The notes under the pieces were generated by a model that did not search any database, was not told where the DNA came from, and saw only the letters and a list, made by a program, of their open reading frames with translations. A stretch of DNA of 64,000 nt from positions 10,443,778 through 10,507,777 of the forward strand of contig CM068383.1 in assembly GCA_034770075.1 (NCBI GenBank), given 5' to 3'. Position numbers and translations under genes: made by a program. The stretch is from Aralia elata. Its lineage: Eukaryota; Streptophyta; Magnoliopsida; Apiales; Araliaceae. Positions 31,801-43,818 of the stretch are shown one piece after another (within the stretch, counting starts at the first letter, position 1; each line of letters begins with the position of its first letter).

Positions 31801-34535
31801 ATGTGCATGAAGCTAAAACGACACTTAATATGGAACCGAGGGAGTAACAAGAAACTGCAATTCTTATACTATTATTGGATTTTAAAGATAAAATTTTATA
31901 ATATTGAAATTTGCAAAAGTCAGGCAGAAGTATTATGCTTTTGATGGGACAAATTGAGTTGCAAGGCCACATGCAAGCATTTCAGCTCCATCTAGCCTAG
32001 CACCAGTAAGACCAAGGTACTCTCCTGCAAGAGAAGTTTAAAAGAAAATAATTAAAAGAGAAGAATCGAGATCAAAAATCTATGAACTATAAGTCTTCTA
32101 TTTCTATATAACCACCAAGAAATTAACTTGAGTCCTAAATTTGAAAATATTTATGTTTGTATATAATTTGTAAGCATATGCAGATAAGGTTTTACTGCCA
32201 TTACCAAAGAATCCAGGGAGTCTTGATAAGTAATAAGAGCTATCTGGAAAGGCTCCCAAAGCAGTTTCTGGCATTGCAAAAACCTGCAAAATGTCATGAA
32301 TTAGAAAACGCTGATGAAAAAATCTTGGCTACAATAGAACATTATTAGTCTTATAAAATTAGAGTCAACAGAATCCGGGAAAAAACATTGATTGGCATGC
32401 TTTTTATTTGTTAATTGAGAGAAAGGAGAGCCAGAGCTAATGTAAGGAGATAAATACCGAATTTTCTGTTGCAACTTGGAATCTACCATGTATTGAAGCA
32501 CCTGCTCCTGCTCCCATGACAATACCATTAAGAATTGAAACCTTCAATCAAGTTTGGAACTTAGTATTAATATTTGAGCATAATTCAAAGATTTCTTTGT
32601 GCACATTTCAAACTACATAATTAATTTTAGGAATATACCTATTACTAGATTAATAAATCACCTGTGGTTTACTATATGTTGCCATAACATAGTTCAAGGT
32701 GACTTTTTTGCTGATAAATGCTGCCCCTAATTTCCAATCACCTGATGCACATAATAAAACATAATGTATCAGCAACTCTGTTATAGTGAATTTCAGATCT
32801 TAAATGTCATAGAAACAGATGGAAGACAGGTGACAGGTTTATTAAAACTGGTAAAGTCAAGAAAGAGAACTGAATAAGAATATTGTGAGCAAACATTGCA
32901 GTAAAATTTCACAGAATCTAGAATATCGAGAATTAAGAAGATGCAAGAGGAAAAATGCAAACAGCTACCTTGACCAATATCACGTACCACAGCTGCAACA
33001 TCACCTCCAGCACAAAAAGCTCTACCATTGCCCTACAGCCATATGAACAGAATTAACACAAAATTCAAAAAGGTGGCTGCAGCAGCATTCAGCTTGGAAT
33101 CAATGATGTAGCCCACAGGGTATATAAAATATTCAGGATACAAAGTGCCGGTTAACTTGTCTAATTATGCGAGCTTTAGATTCTTAACACGCCCCCACAT
33201 GTAGCATGACTTCGATACAAACATGTGGAAAATTTATATTGGGTGACGCCGAGCACTCGAGTCATTGAGCCAAATACGTAAATGAAATTGTCTGATCTCA
33301 TAATATGTTAAGTTGCCACTTACCAATTACACCAAAATAATTTGGACAGGATTCCCAATAATGTTGTTGGTGCTAATGGATTTTGTTTTGGTTTCTGTTT
33401 CTGGGTGTTTTCTGGATCTTATCGTGTATCAAAGTTTAAGATCGAGTATTAGAGACAAAAATGTTACCACTTGATTCCTCGACTATATGCAGTTGGAGTA
33501 TTAAGCATAGATGTTTTGAATATAAATTACCTTCAAAACTATCAGCTTGACACTGCGATCATCCTCACATCTATGAAAGAGTTCCAAAAGCCGAGCTAGC
33601 TAAGTAAATGATGATGAAGAGAACTCATGTTATGATCTTTTTCTGATGTCCAGCTATATCAAGATAATTACTACACATAAAATCAACTCGTATGTGTACT
33701 AAGGATGGGATTATAGAACTTAAGTTGCAGACTTTGTAAGAAATGAAAGTACATAAATGCATATAGCAATATCCAATAAATACATCACTCGGTATAATCG
33801 GCATGAGACAATAAAATTGTCACATCAGAAGGGAGAAGAAAGTATTAAAATGTTGGACAGGACTATATTTCGTTTTGGATACAGGAGACTATTTCACTAA
33901 CTAGGCAACAGCAATTTATGGCAATTGCGACCATACCATTTCAACGGAAAGGACATTCAGTTGCTTAGGCCTATTCAAAATAATTGTTCTCACATATCCA
34001 CTCGTTTCCTCCAAAACCTGCGAGAACCAGAAAAATTGGAAAATCTGAAAAGACTTGAGAATTAAAGAACTCAAAGTAAGACAACTAAATCAAGACAACA
34101 TATCCAAAGTACTATTATTTACATTCTTAAATCATCAAGAAAAAAAATCACCTAATAGCACTACACATAAACCATATTTCCAACAAAACATGGTTTTTTT
34201 TTTTTTTTGTTGAAAAAAAATAAGAAAAAAGGGGGAAATTTGCAAGATCAACTCAAACCAAAAAAAATCAATCATCAATTTATACTTCTCTTTCCATTTA
34301 TTGGCAGCCAAATTGAGCAAAAGTGCAAACTTAAGTGCTAAAATGCTTGAAATTACATTTATTAACAAATGATGGATTTCTAGCGGAATAAACACTCAAT
34401 CAGTAATATACGTATATACGCAAACATACAATCACTTATAGATTATGATCGGTACAGTTAACCGTGTACTAATTCGAATTAATTAAAATTTTGAACCTGA
34501 TCAGTCCCAGAGCTGTTTGAACTGATTGGCGCCAT
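28812..34535 (-). CDS. CHY1: 3-hydroxyisobutyryl-CoA hydrolase, CHY1 type
   Basis: Hydrolyses 3-hydroxyisobutyryl-CoA in valine breakdown; CHY1 is peroxisomal and this protein ends in A-K-L (PTS1). I derive 14 exons, all minus strand: 34535-34497, 34017-33937, 33599-33531, 33032-32969, 32741-32662, 32541-32458, 32283-32205, 32024-31939, 31480-31359, 30992-30932, 30723-30625, 29289-29188, 29120-29079, 28949-28812. Together 1,146 bases, 381 residues, no stop, like the family length. Crotonase landmarks: 'NRPKQLN', 'GRAFCAGGDVAAVVRD', 'MPETALG.FPD' with the Glu/Asp pair, 'LPGFFGEYLGLTGARLDG', 'REGRLQGVGQCL'. Odd points: the donors after exons 8 and 9 are GC, two codons are missing after the catalytic-loop Asp, and a loop Gly is Ala. 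Start: ATG at 34535, followed by a short unconserved leader. Confidence 0.93.
31559..31844. mobile_element. Stowaway-like MITE in CHY1 intron 8
   Basis: 286 bases with terminal inverted repeats ('ctacctctgttcc' and the reverse complement of 'ggaaccgagggag') and TA on both sides. Matches the Stowaway terminal consensus. It lies in the intron between exons 8 and 9, whose donor is GC. Confidence 0.88.
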
Positions 34536-35241
34536 GCATGATTTTGTGCTGAATAATATGAAGCTTAATTCGGTCAGTTGAGGCTTGAGGGGCTGTTTAG
34601 ATCAGGGACTAGTGGTGAAGAGTAAATGATTACGACGTTAGTACGGTCCTAAGACCATCTGTCCATCTTTCCAGCCACATTGTGGCATTTGGGAAGTACG
34701 GAATATATGGGAAGTACGGACGTCTAACTGATAGACACATATATAATTCATATTGATTATTATGGTTAACTCAATTATTTTATATGGGAAGTACGGAATT
34801 AATGCGTTTGTGTCCAATTTGTCCCTAATTGAGGAATACCCAGTTACCCCTCCTTCCTCTCTCAAATTCACTCTCTAGTCTCTATCTACCAGGACTCCTT
34901 GCTGCTTTTCCAAATTTAAATCCAATCTTTGCAGCAAACCTCTATCCCCACCACCCACAATGTAACCATTCGTTATCCAATCTTCCTTATCATACTCTTC
35001 ATACTTTTTCTGTTGCCGCCTCTTTTGTCAGGCTCCTCCGGCCACGATAACTTACCAAATTTAACCCCTCTATTTGGCGTTTAACTTTGTGCTTGTCGAA
35101 ATTATACAGCTTTGCTTGGTATTGGACTGTATTGGTTTCGAATTTTGGTTGAGAAACCCTCTGCCATTTCATCTTGTTGGAAGGATTCGAAAATTGAATA
35201 ACTTTCTCAAAAAGTGGGTCTAAGAATGGAGATTTATGTTG
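34536..35241. other. Upstream region of CHY1 and outer inverted repeat
   Basis: On the minus strand this is the CHY1 promoter side. About 34790-34880 ('gtgtccaatttgtcc', 'cccagtta') is repeated inverted at about 36800-36870, so 34785-36890 looks like a TIR element into which 35242-36716 inserted. An open frame at 34829-35050 is low-complexity and not supported. Confidence 0.45.
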
Positions 35242-36716
35242 TGTTTGGTTGATAGGAATGGAATGAAATGAGCTGGGAATTGAATGACCATTCCTTTTGG
35301 AATGACTAAAAACATGTTTGGTTAGTCAGTTGGAATGAGCATTCCATTCCTTTAGTTATTCCATCCCTATCTAAAATATTATTTTTCATTCCTTTCTAAA
35401 TAGGTATGTTTATTTCGTTCACTTCCGCTTTGTTCATTTTATTATTGGTAAACAACTTATCTGGAATATAATAAGCTTATTAGTAAACAACTTATTATCA
35501 GTAAACAACTTATTATTCAAACAACTTATTATTGGTAAACAATTTATTTAAACAGCTTATTATTGGTAAACAACTTATTATTCAAACAGCTTATTATTGA
35601 TAAACAACTTATTATTCAAACAACTTATTATTGGTAAACAGTTTATTATTCAAACAGCTTATTATTGGTAAATAACTTATTTAAATAGCTTATTGGCAAA
35701 CAATTTATTATTTAAACAGCTTATTATTGATAAACTGCTTATTATTTAAACAGCTTATTGGTAAACAACTTATTATTTAAACAGCTTAGTAGTAAACAAC
35801 TTATTATTTAAACAGCTTAGTGGTAAACAACTTATTATTTAAACAGCTTATTGGTAAACAACTTATTATTTAAACAACTTATTGTTGGTAAACAACTTAT
35901 TATTTAAACAGCTTATTGGTAAACAACTTATTATTGGTAAACACCTTATTATTGGCAAACAACTTATTGGTAAATAACTTATTATTTAAACAACTTATTA
36001 TTTAAACAGCTTATTGGTAAACAACTTATTATTGGTAAATAGCTTGTTAATAGCAAACAGCTTATTATTTAAACAGCTTATTGACAAAAAGCTTATTATT
36101 GGTAAACAACTTATTAGTAACAACTTATTTAAACAGCTTATTAGTCTTATTATTGGTAAACAACTTATTATTTAAACAGCTTATTATTTAAATAACTTAT
36201 TATTTGAACAACTTATTGGTAAACGACTTATTTAAACAGCTTATTGGTAAACAACTTATTGTTCATTATTGGTAAACGGCTTATTGAAACAACTTATTGG
36301 TAAACAACTTATTGTTCATTATTAGTCCTTATTATTGTTCATCAAGGCTTTTTTTTAGAAAAAAAAATTCATGCATGAAAGTGTTTATTTGAATTTTAAA
36401 TGCATTAAAATATAAAAAAAATATTTTTCTAGTGAAGATGTTCTTTTAGTTCTATTTAATTTATTTTTTCATTCATTTTTATAAGTTAGTAGTATATAAA
36501 AAACGAAAAAAATCATTTCACATTCCATTCATAATGTAATTCATGTAAACCAAACACCTAAAGTAGAATGGTGATTCTATTCCTGACGGAATGAATGAAC
36601 AAACCAAACATAAAAATGAGAATGACCATTCCATTCCCATTCTCATTCTATTCCTTAAGCCATTCCATTCCTTAAGTCATTCCATTCCATACATGTCAAG
36701 GAATAAGAACCAAACA
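35242..36716. mobile_element. TIR-like repeat rich in GGAATGG words
   Basis: The left end begins 'tgtttggttgataggaatgg' and the right end finishes 'gaataagaaccaaaca', an imperfect inverted repeat; both flanks of the interior are rich in 'cattccattcc / ggaatggaatg'. This end type is common in plant hAT- or Mutator-like MITEs. No clear duplication was found, so class is uncertain. Confidence 0.5.
35446..36330. repeat. Minisatellite of 'aaacarcttatt' words
   Basis: Nearly 900 bases made only of variants of 'ttggtaaacaacttattatttaaacagcttatt', with irregular period (about 20-40) from loss or gain of sub-words. No coding capacity. Confidence 0.9.
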
Positions 36717-37555
36717 TAGTAGTAATGAATTTGGGTTTAGTCGGAGTCTTGGAAATCAAACCAAGATGGGTGAAGGGTTGAGTGAAAAATGAAAGAGTAG
36801 AGAGAAAGGAACTGGGTACTAGGTAGTCTCACAAAAGAAGGGCAAATTGGACATAAATCAATTAATTTATCTAAAAGGTGGGGACCATTGTGGAACTATC
36901 AAATTAAGTTGCCGAAATATCAATTCTCTTGATAAATTATTTTCTGTCTTCATATTTTTTCTTCGTGCAAAGTTTGGTATATGTTTCTTATATTAATTAA
37001 GAGATTTTGATAAATTATATTAATCTGTGAATTTTTCATTTATGCTTGTCCATATTAATTATAAAATTCATTATTTTAAAAGGAAGGAAAAATACAATTA
37101 GAAAAATAATTCAGAAAATAAGAAATTATTTATTATGCTAGTACTTAATGGATTCCGATTCCTAGATAATTTTTCTCATTAATAGTTTTCATTATTGATT
37201 ATTAGTTTGCATTATTTAATTAATTAATAATCATCTCTCTTATTATTATTTTTGATTTGCTTGAAATATAAATTAAGGGTGCCAACTCTATAATAGACAT
37301 TGTGCAGTTGCGGTATATATTCATATGTCACTAAGTCATAAGGATTCCCACTGTTGAGATATAGGACCAATGAAGTATATATTCTCTCAAAGTTTTACCC
37401 ACGAGGCCATGACCCAGTACCATAGGGACAATTTTCCCCTTGTTCCAATAATCCAAGCTACATTTTTAAGAATTTCATCTCGGGCCGTGAGCATATATAT
37501 ATGAACTTCCCAGGTATACTATGATGGTTAGTGATGTGTTAAAAACTGTCAGCCT
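36717..37555. other. AT-rich intergenic DNA
   Basis: Contains the right copy of the outer inverted repeat (to about 36890); otherwise no feature recognised. Confidence 0.5.
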
Positions 37556-37794
37556 TTGTTTGTTGCTCTTTCCTCGTCTGCCTCCACTGTGGTGAAGAAG
37601 AACTGGTTCTGGAATATTAAAGTACCTCCAAATATTCAGATTTTTTTTTTTTTTGGAAATTATTGCATGCTCACATTGCTACAAGACCCAACTTTATGTG
37701 GCTAAATCAAAAGAATTGCCCCATATGCAATATTTAGGTAGAAACGCTAGAACACATTATCCATGAATGCCCCTTTGCCATCACTTTTTGGAAA

Positions 37795-37814
37795 CATATC
37801 TATCTATCTATCTA

Positions 37815-37849
<35 letters not shown>

Positions 37850-37850
37850 C
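37795..37850. repeat. (TATC)n(TC)n(TA)n microsatellite
   Basis: Three simple repeats run into one another inside the LINE remnant. Confidence 0.95.
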
Positions 37851-38209
37851 TCTTCATAGTGTTTCAGTATATTCTCCTTTTTTAACTATGGATTTCATAA
37901 GCTGGAACAAACATAACCTTTCCAATTCTCACATAAGTGTTCAAAAATTATGCATGTTCCTTGGTTTCTCCTTCTCTCTTGTACGTGGGCTGTGGCATCT
38001 TTGGCTTAACCGTAATATATAGTGTGGTATCCAAAGAGACAGGGTATATCATTCCAACTCTTGTTAAAGAAGTGTATCATGCTCTGTCAATTGTTTTTCT
38101 TGGCAGCCCAATGGTTTCTAGCCGTCGCACTTCGCTATTCCTCCTATTGTTACGTGGGTTCCTTCGCCATCCGGATGGATTAAAATCAATACAGATAGAT
38201 GTTGCATTC

Positions 38210-38690
38210 AATCCATTCCAAATCATTCTTTTAGAATTTAAGAACGAATAATAACACACTCACACATATATTATATGAAAAATCAAAAAATAAGAACACA
38301 TGCATGATATATTCAGGTTCACCAATTTAGCTAGTTCTGTTTGTCTGATGTATTCATAAGATGTCTCACACGCTCTACAATAATTCACACACCAAACAAT
38401 GTTTTATAGTAACTAAAAAACTCTAACTGCTATAACATGAGCTCAAACTCCATGAGTCCCAATACATTAGTAAAACTCGGGTTACTAATAAATCCTCAAG
38501 TCCAATTGCACCTTGCACTTGGTTTCTAATTAAGGGGCGCTGCCCCCTTGCAACCCCGCCAGCTCACTGGCGAGCTGGATAACCGTTCGCTCATCGGGAA
38601 GTGAGACCTTGACTACCCTATCCTAGTGGTCATTAGTCGAACCCTAGTCGTTATTAGTGGAACACGTAAAAATATGAGCCAATCTCAACA
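38210..38690. mobile_element. 481-bp insertion in the LINE RNase H domain
   Basis: The coding sequence on either side fits together when 38210-38690 plus one CATTC (38205-38209 or 38691-38695) is removed, so the insertion made a 5-bp duplication. It has no coding capacity and no clear TIRs; it ends in 'tctcaaca' but does not start with TG. A solo LTR of unknown type is possible. Confidence 0.65.
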
Positions 38691-39050
38691 CATTCCGAGG
38701 GTACTGGAGCTGCAGCTATACTAAGAAATTCTGCAGGTCGGTGGATCCATGGGACTTCAAGAAATTTGTTAGGAACGTCGTCGGTACGGTGGCGGCTGAA
38801 TTATGGGCAGTTTTTGATGGGTTAAATCTTGGTTGGGATTTGAACTACAGAAATATAATATCATATTGGAGACAGATGCCACTTTAGTGGTTCGGTTTCT
38901 CACTAAACCTATCTTTGCTGATTCGACTCTTTTTCATTTGATTGAAAATTGCAGGACCCTCTTGGAAAAACAACGGACGGTGCAGCTCCATGATCACGTC
39001 GTGTTTAGAGAAGGCAACCAAGCTGCTGATGCCATGGCAAAGGCTGTTGC

Positions 39051-40810
39051 TGTAATTCTATGGATAAACACACCTAGAGGGGGGGGGGGGGTGAATAGGT
39101 GTAATTTGTATTTAGTGAACAACAGTGATAAATTTTCAAAATGACTTTCTGTAGGAAATTCAGACAGTGATACCCTGTCTGAATTGGTGTCTGAATTAGT
39201 ATATGTTCTTCGTGATGGTATGAACAGACAGTTATACCCTGTCTGAATTGGTGTCTGAATTAGTGCAAAACAAGACCCAACAACTGAGTATTATGCAGAT
39301 TTCTTCTAAACAGAATTCAAGCTTCAAGGATCAAACAACACAAATAAGCAAATCATAAACACAACGATTTTTACGTGGTTCGGCCCTTAAACTCTAATCT
39401 AGTGGCCTACTCCACGTCCAATACTAATTGGTATTGGAGACTCTTTTTATTAAACTTTAATTCAATACAATACAAGATAACTTCCTTGTTCTTTATAGCT
39501 TTCCTCTGTGATGGACACTCCTGTCCCTATGCACCACTGCAATCCATCTCACCACTGAGACCCTTGCTCCACAGCAACCTTGAAAGCTATCTAAGAACAA
39601 AACCTATCTACAACTAGATAGAACAAGCCACACACGGCTTACACTTTGAACAATGATTTTGATTACAAGATATCACTCTTCCAGTAGAAAATATGAGAAC
39701 AATACAACTGATTGCTGGAAGATAACTTAGAAAGCTAATGAACTTATATATATGACTGATTAGAGCTCTTCTAAGTTCACTTCAATAGCCAAGAGGTAGA
39801 ATGAATTTATAGTGCTGCTTCCAACGGCTATGAAGAAACTAATCCCATGAAATCCTCAATAAATATGGCAAGGATCAGCAGACTCATGAGAGAGAAACCG
39901 AATCCATCAGCATAAAATTAATTCCTTGATGATCTCAAACAGCTGGGATAAGAATGCTAATATATATATCCATCCATGCACTTTATTATATAATATTCAA
40001 AATTTATGTAACAATTATAGGCGTGCACATATTATATAACTAGTTAATGGATTCATTTGCCCAAGAGAGTGCGGAATGTATATGTAAGGGAATGGGCAGC
40101 AATATATTAAAATTATCATCTCCATGATTCGGATGATGGGCAACAAAGAAAGTGGTTCCACCCAATATATAATGCTAGCTATGTATTGGAAGTAGTAATG
40201 GGTAGCATGTTTAATGTATTAAACAAATCCTTCATTTATCAAATATTGGGATATAGGGAGAGAATGGGAGTAATATCGGTAGAGGAGGGCAGGTGGGATA
40301 AAGTAAGAAAATGGGCAACATTAAATATAATAAAGTGAAAAGCATGTGCCAACATCTATTCTTAATATGAGCAATGGACCATATTCATGCACTATTCTAG
40401 GGAGTGGAGGTTTGAAATTTTATTCATATGAATACACTAAAACATGAGGTAGACATGTATACTTAAAATATTAATATGTCATGCTGATAAGTGGAGAGTA
40501 AGTAGGCAACATTAGTATGTTATTTAATGAATATCATATGCCTGCAGTATACAAGTGGAAATAGAGAGAATCATTTAACCAAATTAATTTGACCAATCCG
40601 CAAGGAAGCATTATTAGGAAATATGATACAACCAATTAGAAAACATTTGATCTATATAAATGTTGAAGGCTTAATATAAATATTTTCATATCTAATTAAA
40701 TTGCTTCAATAAATATTTTCATGCAATATAAATCTTAGAGTGTGTAAAAATATAATAACATTATAAAATAAGTTGTCATCATTAAAACCAAAAAAAACCA
40801 TAAATCAACA
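39051..40810 (-). repeat. 3' LTR of the Copia element (left)
   Basis: 1,760 bases. Contains the twin 'cagacagt.ataccctgtctg' hairpins at 39161-39181 and 39225-39245 and a G-run of 12 at 39079-39090 that is 6 long in the other LTR. Confidence 0.92.
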
Positions 40811-40829
40811 TTCTCCCCCTTTTTGATGA
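40811..40829 (-). other. Polypurine tract of the Copia element
   Basis: On the minus strand 'atcaaaaagggggagaa' directly precedes the LTR. Confidence 0.8.
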
Positions 40830-41039
40830 TGACAACCTATAATATATAACTCCCCCTAAATATATGGCTCCCCATAAAATCATGCATATAATCACTAAGC
40901 ACATGTTGAAGCTCCTCATAAATTATAGCATATGCATATCAATTTAAATATCTCTCTCCCCTTTGTCATTATCTCTCCCCCTTTTTCATTATCAAAAAGA
41001 ATAATCAACCGCAGATAGTCATGCCCAACTCTCTTCGTA

Positions 41040-42125
41040 AAGTGCAAAAACGTTCTTCACTTAAAGATTTTGTAAAAATGTCAGCCAATTGATGTTCAGT
41101 AGGGACAAATACTAATTTTATTAATCCATTAGCAATATGTTTAGTACGAAAATAAAGCATAGAATTTTTTTGGAATATCTATTGCACTAGTATTGTTACC
41201 CAAAATAGGCACATTTTCACATATATCATTAAGATCATGCAAAGATGAATCGTCTATAAGATGTGAACAACAACTGCCTGCTGCCAAGTATTCACCTTTT
41301 GTAGTGGATAAAGCAACTGATGTTTCTTTCTATAACATGCATAAGCTAATAAAATTCTTATTGCATCCAACCTTGCAACAGGGACAAAAGTTTCTTCATA
41401 ATTTATACCTTCCTGTTGATTATAGCCTTGAGCTATCAATCTAGCTTTGTTTCTCGTGATTATGCCATTTTCATCAAGTTTATTTGAAAATCCATTTTGT
41501 ACCAATGATAGATGCATTTCTAGGAGGTTTAACAAGATCCCATACCTGACACCTTTCGAATTGATTTAATTCTTCCTTCTTATGTTCATCCATGTGTTGG
41601 GATCACCTATGATCAAATCAGAAGGATGATTTCTCACAGTTCTAGATGATCTAGGAAGTCTGATCGAGGTCATTTGCTCTTCAGGTTCAGGCTCCAGTAT
41701 ATCAAGTTCTGCATCTGACTGGTCATCTGATTTTTCTTCTAATTCAGACGGTTGAGACTGTCTGGGTTTAGGTGTCTGCATGTCAGAGTTTTCTACATAT
41801 TCAGATGGCTCAGGCTGTTTGATATCTCTTGTATGTTTTCCTGATACGCTTGATTTTTCTTCTGATTCAGACGACTTAGGTTGTCTGAATTGAGCTGTTT
41901 GAATTTCATGGTTCCCATTTTCTTCTCCTGCAGAAACCTCATTCTCTTCTTTTGGCAGATCATTGTTAAACTCATCAAATATAATATGCACTGATTCCTC
42001 ATCAAGACCATCATTTGTATTAAATATAGAGCATTTAGCATAAGATTCTCCAAATAACTTATAGGTAACTTATTTTCTAAAAGTAAAGTACTTTCTAATA
42101 ATATAGCCAATAATATACTCATCAC
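41040..42125 (-). pseudogene. Pol remnants: hinge, RT start, RNase H end
   Basis: Three pieces of Copia pol fused by deletions. About 42000-41570: an acidic, Ser/Glu/Pro-rich hinge with repeated 'QP.PSE..EKS' words, then 'RSSRTVRNHPSDLIIGDP', as between integrase and RT in SIRE elements. About 41560-41340: RT N-terminus ('SIIGTKWIFK', then after a frame break 'NKARLIAQGYNQQEGINYEETFVPVARLDAIR'). About 41320-41040: RNase H end ('STTKGEYLAAGSCC', 'LADIFTKSLSEERF'). Protease, integrase and the catalytic RT centre are absent. Confidence 0.85.
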
Positions 42126-42267
42126 AATACAATCAAAAATTAATTAAGTGAACATCATAACTATATCAAGGTAACCCAAAAACAATTTACCCAAATAATA
42201 GTCCATCCAAATTATCTTTCCGTCTCCTTTTTAGCCTTAAGACACCTACAAAATAAATAAATAATCT
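42126..42267 (-). other. Deleted pol region between gag and hinge
   Basis: About 140 AT-rich bases with no recognisable coding sequence; protease and integrase should lie here in a full element. Confidence 0.5.
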
Positions 42268-43757
42268 CTATCTTTTTGGTACCCAAATCTTCTTGGGTCC
42301 TTTTGGGTTAGTAACATATAAATCACATTTCTTTACCCAAATTTGTTTTATTATAATTTTATTACAATTATAATCAAAATGACCTTTAAACCACATTTTT
42401 TACAAGTAACAAACGGTGAACAATAAAGTGGTTTATGCATTGGTTTTCTATTAATAATTCTAATATTATTATTAGATTTAAAATCAACATGATTATATCC
42501 AATTCCTTGCTTATCAAGACTAGACCTTTGAACACCCAACATTATATTTAAATTCTCTTCACCTTGAACAAATTTTGCAAGGTCCTTTTTCAAAGATATT
42601 ATTTCTTCATTATTATCATTTTGCATGCTTATAATTTTTCCATCATTAAAAGCATCTCTGCATGTATCTCTCATTTTCAAATTTTCTTTCAAAACTTCAT
42701 TTTCATTTTTTAGATATTCATTTTCTTTTCTCTCTTCAATAAAAGACTCAACTTCATTCATTAGCTCATTTACACAATTTTTTAAATATGTAGTTTTCTT
42801 TTTGAGCTTTTGATTCTCATTTTGTAAAGCAAGATAATCAGATGTAGATATTTCAAAAGCATCATGAAAATTTGTTACCTCAAGTTGATCATCATCTTCA
42901 AGTCCCATGAAACAGAGTTGGCTAATTTCTTCTTCTTCTGTTTTACTCATTGGAGTTGAGCTACCTCTTTGATTCTTCCTTTGTTTCTTCCTTTGAAGTA
43001 GTCTCTCGAGTTTTCTTGAGATCATTTCAATTTCCTTATCAATATCTTCGAGATCACCTTCACTGTTGCTTTCGGTTTGAAGTGTAAATGTCTTCTTTAT
43101 TGGTGCCTCATCTTCATCATCATACCTCTTGAGTTGATTTTCAAATTCTTGAAGCTCTCCAAATAAAGTAAGAGTTTCCATAGAACTGATTGTGGTTGAA
43201 TCTTGAAGGGTAGTCACTTTTGGTGCGAACCGCTTTGGCATTACTCTAAGTATCTTTCTATTTATCTCCCTTTGATCAATTTTCCGTCCAAGCATACTTA
43301 GAGAATTCAGTAGAGTGAGGAGTCTAGCTTGGGCTTCTTTGATTGTTTCATCCTTCTCTAACTTGAAGAGCTCATATTCTTGCATCAACATGCTTAACTT
43401 GACTTCCTTTACTTTAGTAGTTCCCTCGTGGCTCATTGTGTCACAAATTTCTTTTGCCGTATTGCATGCAGAGACTTTGTCGATTTCAACTTGAACCATA
43501 CCACTCAGCAATGTGTTCATGGCTTTGGAGTTATAGGAAAACATGTAGCTTTCATTTGCATCCATCTCCATAAGAGACTTTGGTTTGCCATCATCATGCC
43601 TAGGAATAGTAGGTCCATTTTCAACAACCCACCATTCCCATGGATCCTTCTTGAGGAAGATCTTCATTCTGAATTTCCAAAAGTTAAAGTTTTCGCTCCC
43701 GAGCAATAATGGTGGCCTGCTAGTTGATTGACCTTCTTGAAAGCTTAGGTGTGCCAT
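42268..43757 (-). CDS. gag: Copia Gag (UBN2 type), frame-broken at the zinc knuckle
   Basis: Likely start is the ATG at 43757 (M-A-H-L-S). The N-terminal half matches the UBN2/gag-polypeptide family of Copia: 'LLGSENFNFWKFRMKIFL', 'WEWWVVENG', 'EICDTMSHEGTTKVKEVKL', 'YELFKLEKDETIKEAQARLLTLLNSL', 'LRVMPKRFAPKVTTLQ'. An acidic stretch and a long coiled coil (about residues 240-400) follow. The zinc knuckle begins C-K-K-C-G but a single missing base in an A-run near 42380 shifts the frame; the rest of the knuckle is readable in the next frame, which ends at a stop at 42268-42270 after a 'KKIWVPK' motif. Particle-forming, binds element RNA. Confidence 0.88.
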
Positions 43758-43795
43758 AGGATCTTTCCCTACGACCTGCAAAGATCAATATTAGT

Positions 43796-43816
43796 AGAGC
43801 CTTTCTCTGATACCAA
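43796..43816 (-). other. Primer-binding site, initiator Met tRNA
   Basis: On the minus strand 'TGGTATCAGAGAAAGGCTC' begins two bases after the LTR and matches the standard Copia initiator-methionine site. Confidence 0.9.
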
Positions 43817-43818
43817 AT

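Larger units (their letters stand above)
37556..39045 (+). pseudogene. LINE 3' end: zinc-binding and RNase H remnants
   Basis: Plant L1-type ORF2 remains. A zf-RVT domain lies at about 37600-37800 ('WFWNIKVPPNIQIFFWKLLH', 'CPIC', 'ETLEHIIHECPFAITFWKH') and is broken by stops. An RNase H domain starts at about 38155 ('PSGWIKINTD'), is split by an insertion at 38210-38690, and resumes at 38696 ('GTGAAAILRNSAGRWI', 'AAELWAVFDGL', 'ILETDATLVV', 'FREGNQAADAMAKA'). It is cut again at 39046 by the Copia element and its tail continues at 45570-45737. Dead and old, since stops and frameshifts are frequent. Confidence 0.85.

Noticed and set aside
34829..35050. 73-codon open frame with Leu/Pro/Ser bias
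   Set aside because: Lies in an inverted repeat arm and its bias reflects CT-rich DNA.
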